This document shows positions 43,490-51,608 of a stretch of 64,000 nucleotides of DNA, piece after piece. Numbering within the stretch: position 1 is the first letter of the stretch; every line of letters begins with the position of its first letter. Position numbers and translations under genes: made by a program. Origin of the DNA: AC-49 sp963817035 (GTDB lineage: Bacteria; Actinomycetota; Thermoleophilia; Solirubrobacterales; Solirubrobacteraceae); contig CAWFMM010000004.1 in the NCBI GenBank assembly GCA_963817035.1, forward strand, positions 310,001-374,000. The letters are read 5' to 3'. Below the pieces are notes generated by a model. The model was not told the DNA's origin. It searched no databases and worked only from the letters and a program-made list of their open reading frames with translations.

Positions 43490-44659
43490 TCAGCGGGGCT
43501 CGAGCAGCGAGACCTTCAGCGTCCCGCTGGGAAACGCGATCCCGGCGAGGCCGAAGTCGCGGTACGTCCGTCCGTTGTACGTCGTCGTGCTCGGTCCGGC
43601 CGCAAATCGGGGGCCGGGGGTGAGGTTGCTACCGGGGACGGTTCCCGCGATCGTCTGGAGCACGACGTCGGCTCCGGTGAAGAGGTGCACGAGCTTGATG
43701 TAGCCGGTGTCGTCCTGGACGGCGAGCATGAACCGGCCGATCACCTTGCCCGCCGGGCTGCGGATGGGACTCGACGCCGGACTGAGGACGTAGGGACCGC
43801 CGACGTCGTTTATCAGGCGGCCGCCCTTCCATGTTCTGACGCGCACGATGTGGAAGTGGCTGTTACGGAAGAAACCGATGATCGCGGCCCGGACGGCGGC
43901 GGGGTTGCCGGCGGCGATGGCCTCACGGAACGCGGTGTTCTGCGCGGCATATCGGAGTGTGAGGGTGACCTGGTGGCTGTGGGACTCCCCGTTCATGACA
44001 TTGCGCGCAACAAACGCGGTCGTCCGGAACTGCGTGTCGGCGGTCGTCGCTCCACAGACCCACGGCGGCGGGTCCCTGAGCACGATCTCGACGATCGCGT
44101 GGCCGGACGGGAAGGTGGCCACCGGAAACGACCCCACCGTCGGCGCGCCACCCACAACGAACCGCACGGTGCCGGTCGTGACACTGTGGACGAGCGACAC
44201 GAACGCCGCATCGTTGCCGACAGACAGCACGTAGCTCCCGACGACCCGTCCATGCAGCGTGATCGGGCCGCCCGCTGGAGCGTAGGACGGGACCGAGCCG
44301 ATCCGGATTGTGGTCCCGTTGCTACTGGACACGTTGATCCGAGTGATCTGATTCTTGATCAGGGGGATCAGAGCGGCACGCACCGCGCTCGGGCGACCAC
44401 TCGCGACCGCGCGGGCAAGCGTGGTGGAACGTGTGATTCGCTTGACCGCAGACGCCTCCTCGCGCCCGTGGAGAGCCTGGTTGTAGATCCGATGGATCAC
44501 CGTCGTCAGCTCCGCCTGGGCATCCGCTGCGCATGTCGCGGGGATCGCGGATCCGGCCGCGCCCGGGGGCGCGCCGGCCGAGACGGAGCCGACACCGCCC
44601 ACGACTGCGGCAACGACGGTGAGACTCGCGACGACTCGCGCTCGGCACCGAATGAACAT
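43490..44659 (-). CDS. Secreted protein with two tandem Cache-like repeats
   Basis: A 389-residue protein from the ATG at 44657-44659 with a signal peptide (A-S-L-T-V-V-A-A-V-V-G-G-V, cleavage after S-A-G-A). It then has two related domains of about 150 residues. In each, a helix with A-V-R-A-A-[LI]-I precedes a strand region. Copy 1 then reads G-R-V-V-G-S-Y-V-L-S-V-G-N-D and copy 2 reads G-K-V-I-G-R-F-M-L-A-V-Q-D-D. Both end with F-P-S-G. The pattern resembles extracellular Cache/PDC ligand-binding folds, but there is no membrane anchor or kinase. It is possibly a soluble ligand binder. Confidence 0.7.
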   Translation of the reverse strand: MFIRCRARVVASLTVVAAVVGGVGSVSAGAPPGAAGSAIPATCAADAQAELTTVIHRIYNQALHGREEASAVKRITRSTTLARAVASGRPSAVRAALIPLIKNQITRINVSSSNGTTIRIGSVPSYAPAGGPITLHGRVVGSYVLSVGNDAAFVSLVHSVTTGTVRFVVGGAPTVGSFPVATFPSGHAIVEIVLRDPPPWVCGATTADTQFRTTAFVARNVMNGESHSHQVTLTLRYAAQNTAFREAIAAGNPAAVRAAIIGFFRNSHFHIVRVRTWKGGRLINDVGGPYVLSPASSPIRSPAGKVIGRFMLAVQDDTGYIKLVHLFTGADVVLQTIAGTVPGSNLTPGPRFAAGPSTTTYNGRTYRDFGLAGIAFPSGTLKVSLLEPR

Positions 44660-44780
44660 CGCCAGGCGACCGTAGTCCGACCACGCGGCGATGTACACCC
44701 GGCGTTCAGGCGCTCGTCAGGTTCACCCCTACGCCCTGGACGCGTTCAGGCTCCGTGCAGCCCGAAGCCCGATTCGGCGA

Positions 44781-44895
44781 TCAGCGCTCGTCCAGGCGTG
44801 GGGTGAGGAGTTCGTCGAAGAGCAGCTTGATCGCGGCCGCGACCGGGATCGCCACGAGGGCGCCGATGATCCCGAGCAGGGCATCGGCGACACCG
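44781..44895 (-). pseudogene. 3' end of an AI-2E-family permease gene
   Basis: The last 36 codons read A-L-L-G-I-I-G-A-L-V-A-I-P-V-A-A-A-I, then L-F-D-E-L-L, the conserved C-terminus of AI-2E/PerM-type transporters. Everything upstream is missing. At about 44893 the sequence becomes the 3' part of a BrkB-type gene on the other strand. Confidence 0.65.
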
Positions 44896-45300
44896 CTGTG
44901 TCGCTGTGGAACATCGCGAAGTGGCCGGTGCTGATCCTGGTGGTCATCGCGATGTTCAGCGTCCTGTTCGGCGCCGAACGCCAGGCCGCGCAGCGTCTGG
45001 TCGGTGGCGACGGGATCACTGGCGGCGCTCGCGATCTGGATCGTCGCCTCGGTCGGGTTCGCCATCTACGCCGCGAACTTCAGCTCGTCCGACAAGACCT
45101 ACGGCAGCCTCGGCGGCGCTGTCGTGTTCCTCGTCTGGATCTGGATCACGAACAGCGCGCTGCTGTTCGGCCTGGCGCTCAACGCCGAGCGCGAACGCGA
45201 CGCCGAGCTGCGCGACGGCCTGCCGAACGCCGCGCACGAGCTGCAGCTGGACCCCCGCGGGCCAGCTCGAACGCCCACTGACCCTCGCCGTCGGCTAACA
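44894..45300 (+). pseudogene. 3' part of a YihY/BrkB-family membrane protein gene, frameshifted
   Basis: The plus strand reads L-W-N-I-A-K-W-P-V-L-I-L-V-V-I-A-M, then after a frame change near 44970 A-P-N-A-R-P-R, then I-W-I-V-A-S-V-G-F and Y-G-S-L-G-G-A-V-V-F-L-V-W-I-W-I. These are the last four helices of YihY/BrkB proteins in order. The first half of the gene is absent. The junction with the AI-2E fragment suggests that one deletion took the 5' ends of two divergent genes. Confidence 0.7.
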
Positions 45301-45409
45301 ACATCGGGCATCACGCGACGGCGCCGCCTAGCAAGGGCAGTGGTCCGACCAAAAACGGCGTACCGGTGGGCGTATTGTTCGCGGCTCGGTTCCTGTTTGG
45401 AGGAGAGCC

Positions 45410-46591
45410 ATGCGGCATACTCGAACGATCGTGGTGGGCCTGGCCAGCGTCGGGGCATGTGGCGTGTTGGCAGCATCGGCCGCTGCGGTGACGCTGGGCT
45501 CGGCGACGCCCGCGCTCTTTCCGGGGGTCTGTCTGAACGGTACGGTGGTTGTGCAGGAGGCGACCGATCCGGCCGTTCAGTACGTCGTCCCACCCGGTGG
45601 CGGAACGATCACCTCGTGGAGCATTTACCACAGCAGCGTCACCGCTGGGGACGCGCTGACATTCCTCGTTCTGCGCCCCGCGGCGGGGTCCTACACCGTC
45701 GTCGGGGCCGACCCCGAACTGCTCGGGGGAGCAGGAGTGAACACCTTCCCGCTCGCATCGCCGATCGCGGTCAAGGGCGGAGATCGGCTCGGTCTGTACC
45801 ACCCGACCCCGGGGGCGACCGTCTGCTACGGGTTCGGACCCTCGATCCTCGCCGCCGACACTGTCGTTCAAGGAACGATCACGACGGCCGCCGTCGGCTC
45901 GACCCTGCCCGTCCTGAGTCTTCTAACGCCTGGGGGACATCTCCTACCCCTCTCGGCTGAGCTCACGCCGGGCCAGGACGTCACAGTGGCGGGAGCCGCG
46001 ACCCCAGCGGCGATCACCGCCGGCGGGGTCTCCTCACTCGGCTTCACGGTCGGCCATGACGGGAGCACGTCCGCGCCGCCGATCACCTTCACCGACACGG
46101 TGCCCAGCGGCCTGACGGTGATCACCGCGGTGGCCGGGTCCGGCCTCTGCACGACCGCGGGTCAGGCGGTGACGTGCACGATCACCGGCCTGGGGACGGG
46201 TGCCAGCGTGCCCGTGTCGATCGTCGTCTCAGCCGCGGCCGCCGGCACCTACACGGATACTGCGGCGGTCTTCTCGCCCCTGCCCGACCCCGACGCCGCC
46301 AGCAATACCGCCAGCGCCGAGTTGACGGTCAGCGCGGTCCCCGGCCCCGTTCCCCCGGCCTGCAAGACGGTCCAGCTCAAGGGCACGACGCTCACATTCG
46401 CCAAGCGGATGATCAAGGCGCTCAACTGCACGGTCGGAACCGTGAGCAAGAAGGCGTCGAGGACCGTCCGTAAGGGACTGGTGATCTCGACCACGCCCGG
46501 GCCCGGAAAGACCCTGACGAACGGAAGCACCGTGAAGCTCGTCACCTCCTCTGGTCCGCCCCGCAAGAAGACCGAGAAGCGCCGACCGTAG
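45410..46591 (+). CDS. Secreted protein with DUF11-like and PASTA domains
   Basis: A 393-residue protein with a good ribosome site (TTTGGAGGAG) and a signal peptide ending near A-A-S-A-A-A. Residues 28-190 are a beta-rich domain of no family I recognise. Residues 195-305 resemble a DUF11 (CARDB-like) repeat with T-F-T-D-T-V-P-S-G-L. Residues 315-385 look like a PASTA domain with P-G-P-G-K-T-L-T-N-G-S-T-V-K-L. It ends in a basic tail without a membrane anchor. It is probably a cell-surface or wall-associated protein, since PASTA domains bind peptidoglycan or antibiotics in other proteins. Confidence 0.8.
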   Translation: MRHTRTIVVGLASVGACGVLAASAAAVTLGSATPALFPGVCLNGTVVVQEATDPAVQYVVPPGGGTITSWSIYHSSVTAGDALTFLVLRPAAGSYTVVGADPELLGGAGVNTFPLASPIAVKGGDRLGLYHPTPGATVCYGFGPSILAADTVVQGTITTAAVGSTLPVLSLLTPGGHLLPLSAELTPGQDVTVAGAATPAAITAGGVSSLGFTVGHDGSTSAPPITFTDTVPSGLTVITAVAGSGLCTTAGQAVTCTITGLGTGASVPVSIVVSAAAAGTYTDTAAVFSPLPDPDAASNTASAELTVSAVPGPVPPACKTVQLKGTTLTFAKRMIKALNCTVGTVSKKASRTVRKGLVISTTPGPGKTLTNGSTVKLVTSSGPPRKKTEKRRP

Positions 46592-46598
46592 GGTCGCT

Positions 46599-47378
46599 CT
46601 ACACGCACCAGCCGCCCACGCACGCCTGGCCGGGCGAGCATTGGATGCCGCAGTCGCCGCAGTTGTTGCGGTCGGTCATCTGGTCGAAGCAGGTGTAGTT
46701 TGAGGGAGCCTCGCAGCACGCGGTCGTGCCGGCGCACTGGCACCGCGGCCGGCACGCGATACACGCTTCGCGCTGAGCGGTGGTGTAGGCATCCCCACCC
46801 CCGACGGCGACCGCCGCGTAGTAGATCGCCGCGATCGTGTTGCAGTAGCCCAGGCCGACACCGGTCAGGAGGTTGGTCGGGCTCTGATCGCATGCGGAGG
46901 AGAGGCTCTCGAGGAAGTTCGAGTCACACTCTGACTTGGACTGCTGGCACGACCCGTAGCAGCAGTCGTGCGTGTTGCAGGCGCCGACGAAGTGGGCCAG
47001 GCCGAGCGGGCTGTCCCAGGGCTCGAGCCCATGGAGGGGCCCGATGTCGATGCCGGCTGCTGGGCCGCAGCCGTTGAACGTCGAGGCCTTCCCGTTGGGC
47101 GCGACCTGGGTGTCGGGCGGCATCGGTTGATCCGAGGTGTACGGCACCTCGAACTGGTCGGGATCGCACTGCGACACGCCGGGCAGCTGGACGCAGTCGC
47201 CCAGCTTGCCGACGACGCCGGCGCCTGCCACGGCCGGCCGCCAGATCCACGAGGGCAGCGTCGCGGCGGCCAGCGCCGCGGCCGAGATGCGCAGCATGCG
47301 CCGGCGGGAGACCGGGCCGGCCATCGCCGACGCGAGCGCGTCGAGCGCGGTGCCCCGGCTCTCAGAGGGGCCAGTCAC
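46599..47378 (-). CDS. Tat-exported phospholipase A2-like protein
   Basis: A 259-residue protein from the GTG at 47376-47378, which overlaps the end of the small gene upstream. A twin-arginine signal, S-R-R-R-M-L-R-I-S-A-A-A-L, lies at about residues 24-36. The core has C-N-T-H-D-C-C-Y-G-S-C, the His-Asp catalytic signature of secreted phospholipase A2, among many cysteines. The final 30 residues form a second cysteine-rich module (N-C-G-D-C-G, then C-S-P-G-Q-A-C). It probably hydrolyses phospholipids outside the cell. The calcium loop is not clear, so activity needs proof. Confidence 0.8.
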   Translation of the reverse strand: MTGPSESRGTALDALASAMAGPVSRRRMLRISAAALAAATLPSWIWRPAVAGAGVVGKLGDCVQLPGVSQCDPDQFEVPYTSDQPMPPDTQVAPNGKASTFNGCGPAAGIDIGPLHGLEPWDSPLGLAHFVGACNTHDCCYGSCQQSKSECDSNFLESLSSACDQSPTNLLTGVGLGYCNTIAAIYYAAVAVGGGDAYTTAQREACIACRPRCQCAGTTACCEAPSNYTCFDQMTDRNNCGDCGIQCSPGQACVGGWCV

Positions 47379-47745
47379 TGCCGGCCTTCGCGGCGTTGAC
47401 GTGGGCGCTGTGCAGCGCGCGTAGCCCATCCTCGATCAGCGACTGCGCGTGCGCGCTCGGAGGGTGGCCCTGCACGGCGCCGAGCTTGGCCAGCGCGGTG
47501 TCGAGGTCGCTGAGCGCCGCGGCGGCGGCTCGCGGGCCCGCCCCCGGCTGATGGGCGATGTCGCTGCGCAGCCCGTTGAGCGACGCGCGCAACTGGCGCA
47601 GCGCATCCGTATCGATCGGCTTGGAGAGGTCGTTCGAGCCGACGGCACCCTGCACGTGCTTGAGGACCGTCGCGCGCTTCTTCGACAGCACGGTCCGCGT
47701 ATGCGACGTGCGGGGCTTGCGGCGGGCGCGGAAGATCACCGGCAA
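47362..47745 (-). CDS. Small helical protein upstream of the phospholipase
   Basis: A 127-residue basic protein overlapping the phospholipase GTG. It is predicted mostly helical (A-L-R-Q-L-R-A-S-L-N-G-L-R-S-D-I, then L-S-D-L-D-T-A-L-A-K-L), with no family I recognise and no signal peptide. Co-translation suggests a regulator, chaperone or immunity-like partner of the exported enzyme; this is a guess from position. Confidence 0.5.
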   Translation of the reverse strand: MPVIFRARRKPRTSHTRTVLSKKRATVLKHVQGAVGSNDLSKPIDTDALRQLRASLNGLRSDIAHQPGAGPRAAAAALSDLDTALAKLGAVQGHPPSAHAQSLIEDGLRALHSAHVNAAKAGSDWPL

Positions 47746-48051
47746 ATCCTCGCACCGGGCGCGTACCCAGACGGAGCCCGCTAATCAATCCCTAACAGGT
47801 CATCGCGCGGCAAGGGCTCTACGCGCGTGAAGCCACGATCCCCAACGGCCGACGAGCGTGACGCTGTTCGTGACGGTCGCGCTCGGCGATCTTCCTCGTC
47901 GTTCGCAGTGGCTAACGCCGGCCGATCAGCCCAGTGATGCGGTGCGTCGCGCGAAGCCCAGACGCGGCAGCCGCGGCGCGGGCGCGGTGATCCGCCCGGC
48001 GGCCCGCGGGACAACAGCGACTGGGCTGTCCCGAACTGCTGAGCTGACCCC
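47746..48051. other. Non-coding stretch
   Basis: These 306 bases lie upstream of the phospholipase operon and downstream of the MmgE/PrpD gene. They must contain the phospholipase operon promoter, but no clear -35/-10 pair, repeat or RNA is visible. Confidence 0.35.
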
Positions 48052-49242
48052 TCACATCGCCAGCGCCGAGCGCAGAAACGACGCGGCGGATGACCACGTC
48101 AGCTGAGCGACGGACGCCGCGTCGTCCGGCGCGCAGGTCTCGACTTTCGCTCGCAGATCGGCCGCCGACGGCGGCCGGGCCGGAGCGCCGGGCGGCGTCT
48201 GAAGCGACGTGCGCAGCGCGGGCTGCCCATCGACCAGCGCGACCGTGATCTGTACGTCACCGGCGAGCAGGCCATCGCCGCCGGCGCCGGCCACGACGCG
48301 CACGCGCGCGACGAGGCTGCGCGCGAGCGGCCGCATGACCGCCTGGTCGCTGAACGTCTCGAAGTCGGCGCGGCCGTCGAGCAGCGCGGCCGCGACGGCG
48401 TACTCGAGGCTGAATTTCGCCTCGAGGCCCGTGGCCGGGCGGCTGTGGATCAGCGGCGTGAGCGCGACCGCGGGTGTGCGGATCTCGATCGAGTCGATCT
48501 GCTCAGGCGCGACGGGCCCCAGCGACAGCGCCGCCGCGATCGGTCGTTGCAGCGCGTAGCAACACGGGTACAGCTTGATCGCGAGGCCGCCGGGGACCGC
48601 CGGGCCATCGAGCACGACGTCGCCGGGACGCCCGCCGACCAGCGCCATCCACTGCTCGGCTGCATCGCTTGAGGCCGTCGCCCCGAGCGCGGCCAGCTTG
48701 GCGGCGCGGACGCCGGCGTCCGCAGTGAACCCGACCTGCAGCGACTTGGCCTCGGTGCCGAACGCCGCCTGCACGCCGCCCGCCGCGGGCACCGCGAGCG
48801 CGATCGCCGTGGCGATCTGCTCCGCACTGAGTCCGAGTGCCACACCGGCGCAGGCCGCCGCCGCCGGGGCACCGGCCGTGCACGTCGCGTGCCACCCGGC
48901 GCTGTAGTGATCCCAGCCCAGCGCGGCACCCAGCCGCGCCATCACCCCGGCGCCAGCGAGATAGGCCCGTGCGCCGCCCCCGAGGCTCAGTGCGACCGGG
49001 ACGCAGACGGCGCTGATGTGCGTCGTCGACTCCATGTGTAGATCGTCGAAGTCGAGCACGTGGGCGAGGGCCGCCCAGCGTGCGACCTCGGAGTCGTCGG
49101 TCTGCAGGCGGCGGATCGGGCTGTCCGCCGCGGCCGTGGCCACCGCGATCGTGTCGGCGAGCGCCCGCTCGGCGAGCTCGAGATCCTCAACGGAGGGCTC
49201 CAGCTCGTCCGCCCAGCGGGCCAACTCGATCGCGACGGACAC
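48052..49242 (-). CDS. MmgE/PrpD family protein
   Basis: A 396-residue protein from the GTG at 49242. MmgE/PrpD features include the helical start with L-A-E-R-A-L-A-D-T-I-A-V, H-V-L-D-F-D-D-L-H near residue 61, G-W-H-A-T-C-T-A-G near residue 116 and L-Y-P-C-C-Y-A-L-Q near residue 225. The fold includes 2-methylcitrate dehydratase and cis-aconitate decarboxylase, but many members have unknown substrates. No methylcitrate genes are nearby, so a specific reaction is not given. It diverges from the PYROXD2-like gene. Confidence 0.87.
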   Translation of the reverse strand: MSVAIELARWADELEPSVEDLELAERALADTIAVATAAADSPIRRLQTDDSEVARWAALAHVLDFDDLHMESTTHISAVCVPVALSLGGGARAYLAGAGVMARLGAALGWDHYSAGWHATCTAGAPAAAACAGVALGLSAEQIATAIALAVPAAGGVQAAFGTEAKSLQVGFTADAGVRAAKLAALGATASSDAAEQWMALVGGRPGDVVLDGPAVPGGLAIKLYPCCYALQRPIAAALSLGPVAPEQIDSIEIRTPAVALTPLIHSRPATGLEAKFSLEYAVAAALLDGRADFETFSDQAVMRPLARSLVARVRVVAGAGGDGLLAGDVQITVALVDGQPALRTSLQTPPGAPARPPSAADLRAKVETCAPDDAASVAQLTWSSAASFLRSALAM

Positions 49243-49384
49243 GCCACCAGCTTACCGGCACAGACGACGAGCGAACTACCGTGGTGGGCGCCGATCTCGG
49301 CCGCGAGGCCGCTGTCACTCGTGCGCGCCCAGAGCGCCATCGCTCGCCGTCGTCAGCCGAGTCAAGCATAGGCGCAAGCCCAAG

Positions 49385-49403
49385 GGACACTGACGTAGTG
49401 TCC
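49385..49403. promoter_or_regulatory. Inverted repeat before the oxidoreductase gene
   Basis: GGACACT-GACGT-AGTGTCC is a perfect seven-pair inverted repeat ending five bases before the GTG at 49409. It could be a repressor site or an mRNA hairpin covering the ribosome site. Confidence 0.4.
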
Positions 49404-49408
49404 ACGGC

Positions 49409-50989
49409 GTGGTCGCCTCAACGCGCTACGACGTCGTCATCGTCGGCGGTGGGCACAACGGATTGGTCGCCGCCGCGTACCTGGCGCGGGCGGGGCGATC
49501 GTGTCTGGTGCTCGAGCGGCGTGATGCGTTCGGTGGGGCCGCGGTCTCCGATCACGCGTTCGCGGGGGTCGACGCGCGCCTGTCGCGCTACGCCTATCTC
49601 GTCAGCCTGCTGCCGGCGTCGATCGTCCGCGACCTGCGATTGCCGCTGCGCCTCGCGCGCCGACGCGTGTCCTCGTACACGCCCGATCCCCGGGTCGCGG
49701 CGCAGCGTGGGCTGCTCGTCGACCTCGAGGACGCCGGGGCGACGCGGGCGTCGTTTCGCGAGGTCACCGGAGGCGACCTGGAGCTGCGCGCCTGGACGGC
49801 CTTTGAAGCCGGACTCGGGCGGGTCGCGCAGGCCGTGTTCCCGACGCTGACCGAGCCGTTGCGCTCGCGGGCGCAGCTGCGTGCGCTGATCGGTGATGAC
49901 GCCATCTGGGAGGCGGTCTTCGAGAACCCGCTGGGCCAGGCGGTCTCCGCGATGTTCAGTGACGACCTTGTCGCTGGTGTGGTGCTGACCGATGCCCTGA
50001 TCGGCACGTTCGCCGCGGCCGGCGACACCGACCTGCGCCAGAACCGCTGCTTCGTCTACCACGTGATCGGCGGCGGGACCGGTGAGTGGCAGGTCCCGAT
50101 CGGCGGCATGGGGGCCGTCTCCGGGGCGCTCGTCGACGCGGCTGCGAAGGCGGGGGCGCAGCTTCGCACGCGATCGGAAGTCCTGAGCCTCGACCCCGAA
50201 GCCGACTCGGTCGGGGTGCGCTTCACCGACGGCAGTTCCGAGCACGAGGTTCAGGCGAGCCGCGTGCTCGTTAATGCCGCGCCGACCGAGCTGCACCGCC
50301 TGCTTGGCGCCCCGCCTTCCGACCGACCGCCTGAGGGTGCCCAGCTCAAGGTCAACCTGCTGCTCGCGCGGCTGCCGCGGTTGCGCGACGCCTCGGTCGC
50401 GCCCGAGCGCGCGTTCGCCGGCACCTTCCACGTCAACGAGACGGCAGAGCAGCTCCAGCGCGCCTACGACGAGGCCGCAACCGGCGCGATCCCGACCCTG
50501 CCGCCGTGTGAGACCTACTGCCACACGCTGACCGACCCCAGCATTCTCGGCCCCGAACTGCGCGACGCCGGGGCGCAGACGCTGACCGTCTTCGGCCTGC
50601 ACATGCCCGCTCGGCTCTTTCGCTCCGATCCCGAGGGCGCCCGCGCCGCCGCGCTGGCCGCGACGCTGCGTTCGCTCGACAGCGTCCTCGACGAGCCGAT
50701 CGCCGACTGCCTGCTCAACGGCCCCGACGGCACGCCGTGCATCGAGGTCCGCAGCCCGCTCGACATCGAGGACGAACTGCGGATGCCGGGCGGCAACATC
50801 TTCCACCGCGATCTCGCATGGCCGTTCGCCGAGGACGAGGACGACGTCGGCCGGTGGGGCGTCGAAACCGACCACGACCGGATCCTGCAATGCGGCGCGG
50901 GAGCGCGACGGGGTGGGGGAGTCAGCGGCGTGCCCGGTCACAATGCGGCGATGGCGCTGCTCAATCGCAAACACGGAGGACGACCATGA
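49409..50989 (+). CDS. PYROXD2 / phytoene-desaturase-like FAD oxidoreductase
   Basis: A 526-residue protein from the GTG at 49409. The FAD-binding start is V-I-V-G-G-G-H-N-G-L-V-A-A-A-Y-L at residues 10-25, followed by V-L-E-R-R-D-A-F-G-G. A G-G-M-G-A-V-S-G-A-L segment lies near residue 232. Near the C-terminus P-G-H-N-A-A-M-A-L-L closes the flavin site. The family is related to carotenoid desaturases, but members without carotenoid genes have unclear roles. Its stop overlaps the OsmC-family start (ATGA). Confidence 0.87.
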   Translation: MVASTRYDVVIVGGGHNGLVAAAYLARAGRSCLVLERRDAFGGAAVSDHAFAGVDARLSRYAYLVSLLPASIVRDLRLPLRLARRRVSSYTPDPRVAAQRGLLVDLEDAGATRASFREVTGGDLELRAWTAFEAGLGRVAQAVFPTLTEPLRSRAQLRALIGDDAIWEAVFENPLGQAVSAMFSDDLVAGVVLTDALIGTFAAAGDTDLRQNRCFVYHVIGGGTGEWQVPIGGMGAVSGALVDAAAKAGAQLRTRSEVLSLDPEADSVGVRFTDGSSEHEVQASRVLVNAAPTELHRLLGAPPSDRPPEGAQLKVNLLLARLPRLRDASVAPERAFAGTFHVNETAEQLQRAYDEAATGAIPTLPPCETYCHTLTDPSILGPELRDAGAQTLTVFGLHMPARLFRSDPEGARAAALAATLRSLDSVLDEPIADCLLNGPDGTPCIEVRSPLDIEDELRMPGGNIFHRDLAWPFAEDEDDVGRWGVETDHDRILQCGAGARRGGGVSGVPGHNAAMALLNRKHGGRP

Positions 50990-51495
50990 ACGCCGACGAA
51001 CTGCGAGCACGTCAGGCGCCGCTCAAGGACCGCTATCGCGACGAGCCCGAGGCGGCCGTCGTCACCCTGCGCGGCGCGGCCACGCTGGGCGAGGGCGTGA
51101 CGTGCAGCGTGCAGACGGGCGGGGCGCTGGCGACCGCGGGCCTGCATCCGGCGACCGGCGGCGATGGCGCGGCACTGTGTTCGGGGGACATGCTGCTCGA
51201 GGCGCTCGCGGCCTGCGCGGGGGTGACGATGCGCGCCGTCTCGACATCGCTGCAGATTCCCGTCGAGGGACAGGTGATCGCCGAGGGCGATCTTGACTTT
51301 CGCGGCACGCTCGGCGTCGCTCGCGACGCACCCGTCGGGTTTCGGTCGATCCGGCTGCGGTTCGAGCTCGAGACCGACGCCGAGCCGGAGCAGGTCGCCA
51401 AGCTGATCGAGCTGACCGAGCGCTACTGCGTCGTCTTCCAGACGATCGCGGGCACGCCGGGGCTCAGCGTCGACCACGAGATGGCGTCGGCCTGA
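50986..51495 (+). CDS. OsmC-family protein
   Basis: A 169-residue protein coupled to the oxidoreductase gene. It has the OsmC fold signature around M-L-L-E-A-L-A-A-C-A-G-V-T (Cys near residue 78) and C-V-V-F-Q-T-I-A-G-T-P near the end. The second family cysteine is the one in R-Y-C-V-V-F. Two cysteines would allow peroxide or organic hydroperoxide reduction, as in Ohr/OsmC. The partner and substrate are unknown. Confidence 0.85.
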   Translation: MNADELRARQAPLKDRYRDEPEAAVVTLRGAATLGEGVTCSVQTGGALATAGLHPATGGDGAALCSGDMLLEALAACAGVTMRAVSTSLQIPVEGQVIAEGDLDFRGTLGVARDAPVGFRSIRLRFELETDAEPEQVAKLIELTERYCVVFQTIAGTPGLSVDHEMASA

Positions 51496-51608
51496 CCGGG
51501 CTACGCGCCGGCGATGACCGGTGCCATCAGCACGAGTGGGAGGTCTTTGCCCAGGTCAAGCTCTGGCGGACGAGGTCGGTGGGACTTCTGGGAATTGGGG
51601 GGTTCGTG

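Noticed and set aside
43490..44806. A 373-codon plus-strand frame over the secreted tandem-domain gene
   Set aside because: It is antisense with biased composition; the minus strand has a signal peptide and two internally related domains.
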